Assembly (NCBI GenBank): GCA_036172665.1
Contig: CM069872.1
Span: 53,368,101 to 53,432,100 of the forward strand
DNA: 64,000 bases
Source of the DNA: Prosopocoilus inquinatus
Taxonomy: Eukaryota > Arthropoda > Insecta > Coleoptera > Lucanidae
Direction: 5' to 3'
The position numbers were made by a program, and so were the translations under genes. The notes beneath the pieces are model-generated. The model saw only the letters and a program-made list of their open reading frames with translations. It was not told the origin of the DNA and did no database searches. This document shows, piece by piece, positions 22,886 through 34,455 of the stretch. The stretch's first letter is position 1; each line of letters starts with the position of its first letter.

Positions 22886-23869
22886 GTAACGAAATAAATA
22901 TTAATGAAGCGCCGGAGATAAGGCGGGGGAGTTTGGGGGCGGAGGGGGAGGTGTAGTTTCGTTCTCTCCCATTTGAATTTCACCCCGGGCGGCAGCGGCC
23001 GTCTCGGGGCGCGCGCTAACTCGAAAAATGTGCTAATGCAGTGCTACCTGTGTTTTCACCTGGATAAAACACCTCGGCGCGCAAATTCGAGCCGACAAGG
23101 AGTAATGCCCTCAATTATTTTAATGCGACTGATATCCGGAGGCGGAACGCTTTAAAATTGAAAAAATGAAAAACGACGGCGCGCAGCACCTTTTGCCCCC
23201 CTCCTCCGTCGCTTCCTCCCCAGGTGCGATCTCTTTTATTTTCTCGCAGACCTCCGAAACCCTCAACTCATCCTCGTTCAGGAGGATGAGTGTTCCGAGT
23301 GGTGAGCGAAACGAGAGAACAAATCTGAACTATCATTGTTTTAAAGCCGAACGACGGGGCGAGGTAACTTTCACCCCGGTATGGAAGGGAGGGGGGGGGG
23401 GGGTTAAAAGTGCGCTTAATTGATAAACTTAACCACTTAAAGTTGGGGAATTCCGATCGACGCCCCTCCCCCTCCCACCCCGCCCGCCCAACTAAACAAT
23501 AAACACCCGGTGGGCGGCCATTCGTGAATCGATGAATCCGGAGCCTTCCCGAAAACGTTTCCGGAAGAAGTTAACGCACGTTAAATGCCTTGTATTGCGC
23601 GGTTGCCCCGCGGCCAGATTAAATCGGCGGGTGAGGAGGGGGAGGGGAGCGAGGGGAAGCCGCGGAAAGGAAACCGTAATATTGCGACATAAAACTCGCC
23701 GCCCCGCACTCGCTTTTTTATCAAAGCCAACTAATTGAGTCGTTGTTATGGCTACGGAACTACAACGAGCGAAACCGGTGCCGCTATACTTTGAACGAAA
23801 ACGTCGAGTTTCAGACAATTATTTCTTGCTGATGTTCACTCTATGATTCCACGTGTTGCATGTGTTTTC
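22886..23869. other. Non-coding stretch with G/C homopolymers
   Basis: GC-rich, with G runs near 23390-23403 and pyrimidine runs near 23460-23490. A short inverted pair (CTCATCCTCGTTCAGGAGGATGAG) lies near 23268-23291. No gene was recognised. Confidence 0.4.
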
Positions 23870-24670
23870 GAGTTGTTTATCGCATCGCAACAATTTTTTT
23901 TTGCACGCTCGTGCAGGTGTATTCGTCGGTTCTAACTTCATTAATCATTTCGAGTTGTCTGTCGCGCCACCATATTTTTTTTTGCCTACTCTTGATTAGT
24001 GTTAACCCCAACTTACAGGTCTATTCGTCGGTTCTAGACGCATTAACAATTAAAAAATGGCGTTTTGAGTAGTCTATCGCGTCACCATATTTCTTTTGTG
24101 CCCTCGTGATTAGTGTTAACCTCAATTTCCAGTATTAAAATGTATTGGAGACCGTGAACACCGATCACGGGCCTTTGGCAGGTTCCGTGTTGCTTGACTT
24201 GGTTGACGTAATCCGGTGAGACGCTCGCTTTAGAGAGCACGCTTCATTGGAGCGCAACGAATTAGTAGGTAAGGTAGCGACAGGCATGACACAGTCACTT
24301 CTCTTGTGCTCTGTGATTGTGAGAAGGCATGTATTGAAGATGGCAGCATAGCTGCCGAAAGACGTGTCTAGTTAAAAAAAAAAACTTTTTGTAGTTAGGA
24401 GGCTAAATCCAATTTCTTTTCCTCAACTTGAATTACGATGAAACGATTAAAAAATGACGTTTCGAGTCGTCTGTCGCGCCACTATATTTTCTTGTGTCAT
24501 CGTGATTAGTGTTAACCTGGACTTGCAGGTGCATTCGTCGGTTCTAGATCCATTAACAATTTAAAAATGGCGTTTTGAGTAGCCTATCGCGTCACCATAT
24601 TTCTTTTTTTATCCCCTTGATTAGTGTTAACCCCAACTTGCAGGTGTATTCGTCGGTTCTAGATCGTTCC
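23870..24670 (+). repeat. Degenerate ~113-bp tandem repeat interrupted by an insertion
   Basis: Units carry GTATTCGTCGGTTCTAGAC, ATTAAAAAATGGCGTTTTGA, GTCTATCGCGTCACCATATT and GATTAGTGTTAACC. About three units lie before 24130 and two to three after 24440. The gap at about 24130-24440 holds unrelated sequence (see the next entry). Confidence 0.85.
24130..24400 (+). mobile_element. Possible non-autonomous retroelement with hammerhead-like 3' motif
   Basis: About 270 bases unrelated to the surrounding 113-bp repeat split that array. Near the 3' end (24334-24368) is TTGAAGA, a 6-bp hairpin GGCAGC-ATA-GCTGCC, then GAAA and GACGTGTC, followed by a poly-A run (24375-24385). The order core-stem-GAAA-short stem-GTC resembles a type I hammerhead ribozyme, which occurs in Penelope-like and other retroelements. 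The core is altered (UUGAAGA instead of CUGAUGA), so it would be a relic at best. Boundaries are approximate and no target-site duplication was defined. It may simply be an unrelated insertion. Confidence 0.35.
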
Positions 24671-25449
24671 GGAGACCGGAGGCGAAATAAAACGGGGCCG
24701 AATAAAAACCTCGAATTGTTGCATGCAAATTGCAATAAAATATTGAAGCGAATACACCCAATTTCGGTCCTAATATAAGACAGGGTGCGGGTGGGAAAGG
24801 GGGGGGGGGGGAAGAAGAAGAAGTAGAAAAAGCGGCGGAATGTGGAATACGAGGCGGAATTTATTCGGAGATTCGTCTGCTCCGCTCGTAGATGAGGCGC
24901 ATAAATCAAAGTTGGCCGCCAACTAACTTCGCGAAAGCCGGCCGCATTATTTATTAACTATTCAATACCGCGGTCTACAACTTTTACAGTTGTAGGCTAC
25001 TACGTACAGTCAGGGGAGAGGTCTTGTCAGCGTTTATTAGCAAACTTTGATCCGAGTTCTTGATACCAGCCACCCAACCAGCGCGTCGAGAGTCGGCTGG
25101 AAACTTTTCAAGATTTCGCCCCCCCCCCCCCCTCCCTCTCCCCGTCCCAATTCACGAACCGGGTCGCGTTCGTATTTGCCAAGAGAACTCTCCGCTTGAA
25201 ATATATTCCTTCTGTCCTGAAGGTGCAAAGCGAAACGAAACGCTCTAAACGCGGCCAAGTTGTAGCCGGCGCGGCGGTTAAATACTTTTTTTGGTCTTGG
25301 GCCGTCATGGCGGATGCTTCAGGGAGGTGGAATTTTCAATTCTTCTAGCTCTTAATTCTAGAATTAAGTTTCAAGAAGGTGCTTCTGATAAAATTTTACA
25401 ATTAAAAATTGACCGCGCGATGATCCGACCTAAACTGTTCTTTTTTTTA
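24671..25449. other. Non-coding stretch with G/C homopolymers
   Basis: A run of 13 G (24799-24811), a GAA/AGA run after it, and a run of 14 C (25119-25132). No gene was recognised. Confidence 0.4.
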
Positions 25450-26100
25450 GTTTACGACCCCACGCTGGGCGCCAATTTACCTTTTATGGCTGGCCCGGCA
25501 CCACGGTGGGCGCCATTTTCAATATAGCAATAAATAAAGTAGCATAAAAAGACCCGAAAACAAAGTTCACGAAACGGGTGGGCGACTTTCACAAAAAAAA
25601 TCACAATTTTCGAGAAAGCGTGAAATTCGCAGTTTTAGGGGCCCCGTCCGATTCCAGGGCCGGAGTCAGGCCGGAACTCGATGCCTCGCGCCTACGTTCC
25701 GAACTCAGTCCGGATCGGTCAATAAAGAAAGCCCCTAGAGTTCTTGACAACTTGAAAAAGGGCCATTTTTCCTAATACGGACCTGCGCAAGCCTCGGAGA
25801 GCAAAACGGCTGTCGCCGTCGCATTCCCCGCACTTTTCTGCTCGCGAACTCGAAAAATTGGCGGCGCTCCGGCGACGTTTAGGGGTTGAAAAAAATTCCC
25901 GAAAAGTGGTCCGTCACAGAAAAAAAAAATAAGGAGCAGAAAACCGTTACATTCGACGTTCACGTTACACAGTAGTTATGGAAAAATACAAACAAGTTTA
26001 AAATAAGCTTTAATAAGAACGTTTACGACCCCACGCTGGGGGCGCTACCTACGTTTCATGGCCGGCCCGGCCCCACGGCGGGCGCCATTTACAATTAATT
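25450..26100 (+). repeat. Two copies of a ~75-bp segment
   Basis: ACGACCCCACGCTGGG starts at 25454 and 26025. Both copies continue with TTTATGGCTGGCCCGGC (or its variant), then CCCACGGYGGGCGCCATTT. The 500 bases between them are unrelated and hold no recognised gene. Confidence 0.75.
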
Positions 26101-27225
26101 GCCAAATTTTTCTTCGTCGTTTTATTTTTAGAGTTGCTACCGCCTGAATACAATAATTACGTTACCTCCTGATCTGATTATGAAAGATTTGAAATCAACA
26201 TTTTTTTCTTTTGAGAGATTTGAAATTGCTTTTTTTTTTCTTTTAAGAAATTCGAAATCTTCATTTTCTTTTCTTAAAAGTTCTATCACGCACAGCCACA
26301 TGCAAAGGCAAGAGAAATTTTCGCCTCGTTCGAAATTCAAAAAGAGAAATGATTTTATTGTGAATCGAATTTTTTTACTAATGACAATAAACGCGACAAG
26401 TTAAGTTTAATCAAGAGGAACAAGCAGAACAAGAGCTGTTTGGAATAGTCGACAAAAACTAGAAGTAACAACATTTGGAAGGGAAAAACGGGTAATATGA
26501 CGTCAGCCGATTGATCTTAACTACTGCGCCATCCTGTTCTGGAAATGTCCATACGATGCTGAAAGTTTCATTTTCACGTTTTCTTTATGGAAAACACCTC
26601 CACCGTCCCCCAGAGACTTTCCGAATCCGTTGTTGCACCGGAGGAGGATTGGGCGCCACCCGCCCCCTCCGTAAAACCGCCACGCCGAGAGATTTTCCAT
26701 ATTTATCAGGGCGACATCTGGCCGAAGGGCATTTGCGGGACACGTCCGTCGCATAATTAGATCGAATTTGCCTTGCCGCCCGTCACACCGACATTGTCCG
26801 AGAGAGAGTCAGTAAAACATCGTATCGGTAACCGGATTTACGCGACGCGGCCGAATGTATTGAGGTCGCGAATACAATAACCGACGCGGCGAATATAGTT
26901 TCGGGTCGAAATATCGGACGCGCGTGGGCGTACGTGACGCGATTCCCTAACGGCGGTGGCGTCCCTGCTTTATCGCCGAAGGTATTGCCGATGATGGCAT
27001 TCCGGGAAATTAATTCGTATTACACCGGAGACGCTTAATTAAAAACGTGGGGTCGAAGAAGGGGGAAGCTTCCCCCAATCGGATTTCGATCCGGGCGATA
27101 ATTAGGAAATTAAAGGGAGGAACTCATATGAGAAAGAACGAAATAAAAATAACGGGTTGCGGCAGCGCGATAGTTACACTAGATCGTAGCTGGATCGAAG
27201 AATTTTATCGCCGAAATATCTGACG
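26101..27225. other. Non-coding stretch
   Basis: A short GAGATTTGAAAT/AAGAAATTCGAAATC repeat lies near 26190-26260. The rest is unique, CpG-rich sequence. No exon was recognised. Confidence 0.4.
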
Positions 27226-27830
27226 GATGTTTCGATTCGGTATCGACGCTACCATACACTACGCTACTGACCCTCTATCTTTAGTGCACGTATCAAATCC
27301 GCCAGGTAATGGACCATACCGTACCGGTCCCTTGTTCGTAATTCGTACTGACGTGGTCCCGGCCCCCTATCCGTACCGTACTATTTCCACCCCTGGATTC
27401 CGCAGCTACAAAACGATACGCTATCACCTTCTGTTCTAGTCCGTCAGAAAACAGACCGTACGGTACGTAATTCGTACTGACGTGGTCTCGACCCTCTATC
27501 CGTACCATATTACTTCCACCCCTGGATTCCGCAGGTACGAGACGATATGCTATCACCTTCTATTCAAGTCGGCCAGATAACAGACAGTACGGTACGTAGT
27601 TCGTACTGACGTGGTCCCGACCCTCTGTCCGTACCGTATTACTTCTACCTCTGGATTCCGCAGCTACGCCACGATACGCTATTACCTTCTATTCAAGTCC
27701 GCCAGATAACAGACCGTACGGTACTAGCCCCTGGTTCTCGTACTGACGCGGTAGCGACCCTCTGTCCGGACTGTACTACTTCTAATCGAGGATTGCGCAG
27801 CAACTCTACCTATACCCTAACACCTTCTGT
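27226..27830 (+). repeat. Tandem array, ~129-bp unit, about four copies
   Basis: GTACTGACGTGGTC (or its variant) recurs at 27345, 27474, 27603 and 27740. Unit landmarks are CCGTACGGTACGTA, CCCTCTATCCGTACCGTA, CCACCCCTGGATTCCGCAG and ACGATACGCTATCACCTTCT. A worn fifth unit leads the array from 27226. GTAC-rich palindromes (CCGTACGG) recur in each unit. Confidence 0.9.
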
Positions 27831-28064
27831 TCCTTTCCTAAAGTCTACGCGCACTTAGACGACCCTCACATGCTGAACCGTAACATACCAACCCCTGGAT
27901 CGTGTACCAACGCTACGCTACCGACTTCCTCGCGGATGTGTCAAGTCCAACAGATAATGGATTCTATCCAAAAACGCCTTTCCATTTCAGGCAACTTCTG
28001 TGTTCCACCTGCATGGAGCTACCTGATCCCCTCCCTTCTCCACTTAGCAAAACCGAAATGATCG
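27831..28064. other. Transition between two repeat regions
   Basis: Starts with a diverged relative of the 129-bp unit. From about 27985 it passes into the leader seen before satellite B copies elsewhere (CACCTGCATGGAGCTACCTG, CCCTCCCTTCTCCACTTAGC). No gene. Confidence 0.5.
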
Positions 28065-28880
28065 GAGGCAGAGATTTTTTCGAGAATTTTTTCGATCGTT
28101 TAAAGACGTCGGGGCGCGAAACGGCGCGACTCAATGACCAAAAAATGCTAGGAAATCCGATGGCGACGTTGAATTCTCGCTCGGATGCCCAGACGGTCGC
28201 GTGCAGGTCCGTATTTAGAAAGGGGACTTAAAAAATCCTCACTTACGGGCCATATTGGTTTAAATTTGGAACACTCTCTCTTTTCTCGATTTCTAAGATA
28301 TCCACTTGAGGTAGAGATTTTTTCGAGAATTTTCTCGACCGTTTAAAGACGTCGGAGCGCGAAACGGCGCGACTCAATGACCAAAAAATGCTGGGAAATC
28401 CGATGACGACGTTGAATTTTCGGTCGGATGCCCAGACGGTCGCGTACAGGTCCGTATTTAGAAAGGGCATTTAAAAAATCCTCATTTACGAGCCATATTG
28501 GTCTAAATTTGGAACACTCTCTCTTTTCTCGATTAGACTAAGATATCCACGACAAGTGTGGACCTGCATACAAATACGGTCTCGAAATTAATCATCTCTC
28601 ACCTCCTCACTTCAGACAATTTCAATTTTCAATGTGCCGCCTGCGTGGATCTACTTGAACCCTCTCCCCTCCCTTTTTCACTGATCATAGCTAAGATGAT
28701 TTGAGGTAGAGATTTTTTCGAGAATTTTTTTCGACCTATAAGAGACATCGGAGCGCGAAACCGCGCGACTCAATAACCAAAAAATGCCAAGGAATCCGAT
28801 GGTGATGTTCAAATGACGATCAGATGATCAGAACGTCGTGTACAGATCCGGATTTAAAAAGGGCATTTGCTCTATGCCGA
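28065..28880 (+). repeat. Satellite family B, three dispersed units
   Basis: Units at about 28065-28245, 28305-28480 and 28700-28875 carry GATTTTTTCGAGAATTTTTT, GAAACGGCGCGACTCAATGA, CCAAAAAATGC and AATCCGATGG, followed by AGGTCCGTATTTAGAAAGGG or a close relative. The third is preceded by the leader (ACTTGAACCCTCTCCCCTCC, CTAAGATGATTTGAGG). The same family forms arrays at 34.6, 37.4 and, inverted, 44.5 kb. Confidence 0.9.
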
Positions 28881-29430
28881 TCTACCGACCGTGTATGCCT
28901 CACGTACGTATCGAATTCATCATATACTGGATCCTATCAATCTAGCCTCGACCTTACGAAGCGCTACTCTACGCTACCAACCTTCCACCCCTTGAGTGAG
29001 AGACGGCGTCGCCGTCCAAGGGGTACAGAGTCGGTGTGTCGATGTAAGATTAACAGGCTAGTGTGATAGGGTCCAAAATCTGGCGATCTCGATACCTGCG
29101 TATACATTTTTGGGCAGTAGCGGGGCGAAAGCTTTCCACCGTGGAGTTTCGTAGCATAAAATCGATGCGATGTAAGATGGCAGGCTAGTATAGTACTGTT
29201 GACTATTTGGCGGTCTCGATACCTACGCGAAGATTTTGGGGTGAGGGGTAGAAGCTCGGTACCGTAGAGTATCGTAGCGTAGATTCGATGTGATGTAAAA
29301 TGACAGGCTAGTGTGGTACGGTCCAGTATTTTGCGGTCTCGATACGAGCTCATAGATTTTATGGCGAGGGTTAGAATCTTATGGTACCGTAGAGTATTGT
29401 AGCGCAGATTCTGGAAGAGGCATGGTACTG
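28881..29430 (+). repeat. Tandem array, ~126-bp unit, about three copies
   Basis: AGGCTAGTGTGRTAYGGTCC (or its variant) recurs at about 29055, 29183 and 29305. It is followed by GGCGGTCTCGATACCT, then CCGTAGAGTATCGTAGCGTA and GATTCGATGTGATGTAA. The GTACC/CGTAG wording loosely recalls the reverse strand of the 129-bp array at 27.2 kb, but the relation is not certain. Confidence 0.8.
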
Positions 29431-30839
29431 GTTCTTTTACGGAAATCTAAAAAGACATTTGAACTCGGAACATCTATTCGTACTGCGTCAACATCCAATT
29501 CGGATCGTTCCAATCAGCGAGAGGAGACTCCGAATGACAACCGAAGTACTCGAACCGGATTGTAATAAACTAACGAAATGTCGGAAATGTAACTTGAATT
29601 CTCCTGGGACTTGGACTTGAACGCGTTTGGTCCCCGGGCCGTACGAGAGAAGTCTACATCTGTAAGAGCGCGAAACATCCAAGAATAATATTTAGCCGAG
29701 TTCATTCGTTTGCTCGCTCATCTGGCACTGGATTAAGCCGGAAACTTCGGCGGCTCATATCGATTTTGGCGCTTCGTCGTCGAAGCGCACTTGCTTGCTT
29801 GTTTATGCGATTCGTTAGGCCGAGAGCGTTTTAAATCACCGCGTTATTGCCGACGCGTCGAAATATCATCGGCTTAATCTGGCGAATTATGACGACCGTT
29901 TCGTGTTATCATCGTAAACGACGACGCACCGCTCGTGTATACGCAGCAGGCGATAAAGATTAGGAATATTGGTCTTGCCGCCGCTTTGGCGAGTTGGCGG
30001 AGTTATCAAATCGCGCGTATCAAAACGAAACCTATAAATCCTATTGGTTCGAGGCGATTTCGAAACTAGATTGGCGCAGCAAGTAGGACTTGTTAATATC
30101 GGACTCGAAGGACCAATATTGCGTCGTAACCGCAACTCGCCGGATTCCGTGCAAATCTTATTTGATTCTGCTCACCACTCACCACGACGTAACCCGGTGC
30201 ACGTAACCCGATTTGTTATTCCATCATCCGAATCCTGCGAGTTGAGTGGACGGTGCGCTGTTAAGAGACGCACCGCAAGAGGTGCACCTACGCGGAAGTT
30301 GCGCCGTAAATTCGAGGAGGATTATTCACAGTTTGACTCGTTCTAAACCGGGCCGAACTTCAAACGAAAGTTTCGATACGAACCGAGCGAAGTGAAAGTA
30401 GAATAAAATAGTTCACCTTGTGGGAGGGACGGGGGCCGGCGGACGGCGAGACTGTTCCGCGTGTTTATTCCGCGGAATAATTTATTCATGGATTTTGTAG
30501 TGTTTGCCGTGAGTGCAGCTGCAGATGACGCAATGCATCTCAATAAAGGCAATCTTCTCGAATTATCATCGTCTGGTTTCCGTCTCGACGTCATTGATTG
30601 TTTTTCCTTCGTGTGCAATTTTTACGCCCGGTCGCAGCGGGTGAAATTTTGCACGGAATGTGTTTTCGGAGAGAGGTCAAGGTCACAAATTGGATTGTTG
30701 GCGACATCGTCTCGTCGTTTTGGGAAGCTCTTCAGTCCCCAGAAATACACGCAACGTCATGATCACGGCTAGCACGGAAACGTCACCTAGACAAAACCGG
30801 AACAATGCACCATGGTGAACGTCGGTAGAGAATAGTCTC
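29431..30839. other. Non-coding stretch with a nuclear-receptor-like site
   Basis: Unique sequence. AGGTCA-AGGTCA (30674-30685) is a perfect direct repeat with zero spacing and also contains the extended monomer TCAAGGTCA. Open frames up to about 100 codons (30044-30772) have no recognisable domain. Confidence 0.45.
30674..30685 (+). promoter_or_regulatory. DR0 nuclear-receptor half-site pair (candidate)
   Basis: Two perfect AGGTCA half-sites abut with no spacer. DR0 is the preferred site of GCNF/NR6A-type receptors (Hr4 in insects), and the embedded TCAAGGTCA fits FTZ-F1/ERR monomers. Whether it is bound or controls a gene is unknown. No promoter was recognised next to it. Confidence 0.35.
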
Positions 30840-32345
30840 GAACGCTTGTCGCGAGTTGTTTCTTTCCCTGTCAGCCACGAGACGAGATAAGTGTGCTTCT
30901 CACGGTATTAACGAAGCGAGTTTTACGGATTTTGTCGACATGGATGTTACACCATCCTTTTCAGGCTTGCTTTTCAGAGCAAGGTAACTTTTTTTCTTCC
31001 GTTCTCTACGTTTTCTACGTGCGTTTACTGTTCGCGTTCGTTAAGCACCATTTTTTTTCTTCCGTTCTGTTATGCGTCTGTTTTCCACGTGCGTTTACTG
31101 TTCGCGTTCGTTAAGCACCATTTTTTTTCTTCCGTTCTGTTATGCGTCTGTTTTCCACGTGCGTTTACTGTTCGCGTTCGTTAAGCACCATTTTTCTTCT
31201 TCCGTTCTGTTATGCGTCTGTTTTCCACGTGCGTTTACTGTTCGCGTTCGTTAATTTTACTTCATTTATTGTCGTACGCTTCACAATAACCTTCGACGTT
31301 GTCAAAAAATTGCAAAAACATGTAAAATGTACACGTGGTTTCCAAAAAGAAAAAAAAAATTGAGTACAGTTTCGAATTTTCCGCAATAAATTGTATGAGT
31401 ATAATACAAACAGTAAATGTAAACAAATACGACAAACAGAACACATATTACAACATTAATTATCACAGAGAAAGATTCTTGCGACATGGACATTGCGTCA
31501 TTATAGTATTATCGTACGTTTGGTTTACTTCCGCCTTGCAACGCGACGATACACATTAAGCGATGATAGGTCCGAGCCTGTATTTCTCGCAAATAACTTA
31601 AAAATAAATTCACTAAGGGCAAAAATTTCTAAATTCCGCTTGCGTGGATCTACTTTAACCCCATAACTTCTCCACCGAGCATGGCCGGCCGAGATGATTA
31701 GGGACGGAGATTTTTTCGAGAATTTTTTTGGACTATTTAAAGGCGTCGGAACACGAAACGGCGCGACTCAATGACCAAAAAATACCAGGAAATCCGATGG
31801 CGATGTTGAATTTTCGCGCAGATGCTAGGATCATCATCTACAGCATTAAAAAAAAATGCTACACCTCCATTTATCGGCAGAATTGAACCAAAACGCTTGT
31901 TACGAGTTATTTCTATCCCTGTCAGCCACGAGACGAGACAAGTGTGCTTTTCACGGTATTAATGGAGCGAGTTTGGCGTATGAAGCAAAGTTTTACGGGT
32001 TTTGATGACATCCTTTTCGGGCTTGCTTCTCAGAGCAAGGTAAGCAACATTTTTTTTTTCCTCCATTCTGTTATGCGTCTGTTTTCCACGTGCGTTTATT
32101 GTTCGCATTCGTAAATTTTATTTCATTTATTATCGTATGTTTCACAAGAAACTTCGACACTGTTAAAGAAATTGCAGAAACATGTAAAATGTACACGTGG
32201 TTTCCAAAAAAAAAAAATAAAAGAAAATTGAGTACAATTTCGAATTTTCCGCAATAGATTGTATGAGTGTAATACAAACAATAAATTTAAACAAATACGA
32301 CAAATAGAACAACATTAATTATCACAGAGAAAAATTATTGCGACA
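30840..32345 (+). repeat. Segmental duplication (30840-31495 and 31890-32345) around a satellite B unit
   Basis: Both arms start with GAGTTRTTTCTWTCCCTGTC and AGCCACGAGACGAGA. They continue through TTCACGGTATTAA, GGCTTGCTT-TCAGAGCAAG and CACGTGCGTTTA, and end with ACATGTAAAATGTACACGTGG and TTATCACAGAGAAA. The left arm is longer because it holds a 70-bp minisatellite. The 395 bases between the arms contain TTCCGCCTTGCAACG (a leader also found at 34.47 kb) and one satellite B unit (about 31690-31840). Confidence 0.9.
30985..31258 (+). repeat. Minisatellite, 70-bp unit, ~3.9 copies
   Basis: GCGTTTACTGTTCGCGTTCG recurs at 31021, 31091, 31161 and 31231, an exact 70-bp period. Each unit has a long pyrimidine tract followed by TTATGCGTCTGTTTTC. 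Three units carry the E-box CACGTG (31086, 31156 and 31226). The duplicate arm near 32.09 kb has a single unit, so the expansion came after the segmental duplication. Frames rich in Phe and Val are repeat artefacts (70 is not a multiple of three). Confidence 0.95.
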
Positions 32346-33053
32346 TGATAGCAACTGGTAAGGGGCAGTTTTGCCACCGGCAGTTTGGCGCCGGGTGTTT
32401 ATCTCGGGAGTTACGTCTGCGCTCCAGGAACGTCCCCCATCCCCCTGTGCCTTCGCTCGTTCAGAGTGCAAAAGAAAAGTTACAGTTCGGCTTATGCATT
32501 TCGCGCAATTCTTTTTGTGTTATATACTATAGACATATTTGATGTTGGTGTTTGTAAGCTGATACGAGAGTACTCACGTCGAAGCGCTTTTTCTCTCGGT
32601 TTGGAACTTGTAACTTGAAATTATCCAATTACTATTACGATCGACAGATACAAAGCGCTCGTTTTATTACGTCACGTGACAACGTTCAATTTACCACTTT
32701 TTATAGTAATTGTAATACTCATCGCGGGGGGTTTTCGTCGACCCTAAGACGACGAATTTTTCGCCGCTGTCGTTCCCTTTTGTTTTCCGAGTTGTTCGGG
32801 GCGGGGTTGTCAACGCGTGCGCGTCCATCATTAATAATTTATGCGTCGACGAGCCAGGGCCAAAATAATTTATTGCCGCTGATTACCCTAATAAATACGT
32901 CGTCGGGCGTTGTCGACAGTAAATATTTGCGCGGCTAAATCTCCCGCCATTAATCGTGGCACTCAAAAATTAGGCCCCCCCACCTGTCTTTCTTCTTTAA
33001 TGCGCGCAACAAGCGGCGTCGACGACGGCAAGGGGGGCGCCAGGGCGCGAGGG

Positions 33054-33097
<44 letters not shown>

Positions 33098-34455
33098 AGC
33101 GCGCCGGCAATTTGTAACTTTCCTCACAATAACTCGTTTTTCGCTATCATCCGCCGCGGCGCTAAGAGACATCTTGATGGATTATGACGTATTAATCGCG
33201 TTTTCGACAAATAACCGAACTTTTCATTAACTCGTTAGGGGATAATGCGATAAAGCGCTCGGGATTTCGATTTTTTATCAGGACAAACAAGCCGGCATCT
33301 CTCGTTCCCGTCAAGAAACGCGCGTCGAAAGGTGAACTCACTGCAGAGAATTTATCGTCTTAACCTCCTAGAAAAAGGTGAGCCTAGATCCAATTACGGT
33401 CCAACGAGCGGAATGTGAGCAGACCGTATCTTGTCGTCTTAATGTTTTCTTTTCTCCTGATGGAAAACGAAAATGAAAAACGAAATCCCCTCCAACCCCA
33501 ACCCCTCCCGCCCCTTTTACCGTGTACGTAATATGTGATCGCGTCTCGCGCGGAAAATTCCACTTCACCGACACCACCACCGCAGCTTTGGGTTCCCGGA
33601 GCTTTTAGACGCTTATCCGAAAATTAAATTTCCCGATCGGAGGAGCGTCGTCGTCGCGAGCAATAAAAAAAGGGACGCCCTTGGAAAATATCCAGGTTTA
33701 CTTTCGCCTTATCCACCGCCGACAGTTATTGCGTTCTATTGTGACGGTTCGATTGAATCGGCCGACATCCGTCCGTCCGCGCGGGAGAAAGAAAGAAACA
33801 AACGAAAATCGCTACTCACTCGTACGTGCGGGGCGTCCCCCTCCCCCGCCCCGCCTAATTAAAACAAAATTATATATTAATTTTCATGGGAGACGGAGAT
33901 GGGATGGGGATGATGGGGGGTCGGACGGCCCAAGTGCTCTGAGAAGTTTCCGACTTACAATGGAGAGGAGTTTATTAGAAAACGAAGTAGAGTAATTAAT
34001 TTCGGATTTAATTATTAATGCGACGCGTCCCCTCTCCACCCCGCTTCCTGTAGGTGTCCGCTTGGAGTACGGACGGCTCGCAAAGACAAAGTCAGGTGAA
34101 CGAGAAAATCATAATTAAGCGCGAGGCCGCGCGCTTTTGCAGTGACGCTGCTGGTAATTACTCGAACAAAAAAAAAGTGAGGGGGGGGAAGTGAAAGAAA
34201 TTTGTTCGATGTCGCGGTGAGCTGGGGTGAGGTAGTGCTGAAGAGTCAGTCGCATTAAGAAATCTCATCGCGCAGCGTCGGCCGGCCAATGATTGATCTG
34301 CAATTTGCGCTAATCCCGCTTGATTGGGGTTCGGATCTCGGTTTTAAAATTCGGATTCGCCGGACGTGATGCGTGTTAATGCGTAATAATTAGAGTGGCC
34401 GTCGGGTTTTGATTGATTTTTGATGAAAACCCGGTCATCCTTTGACTTAATTGCC
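32346..34455. other. Long non-coding stretch
   Basis: Unique, CpG-rich sequence with a (GA)n microsatellite (about 33058-33087) and TTACGTCACGTGAC near 32666. Open frames up to about 107 codons show no domain. No exon was recognised. Confidence 0.4.

Noticed and set aside
32023..32045. Micro-exon between TCTCAG and GTAAGC (also at 30966-30986)
   Set aside because: It would be only six bases (AGCAAG), the surrounding sequence is duplicated repeat, and no neighbouring exons were seen.
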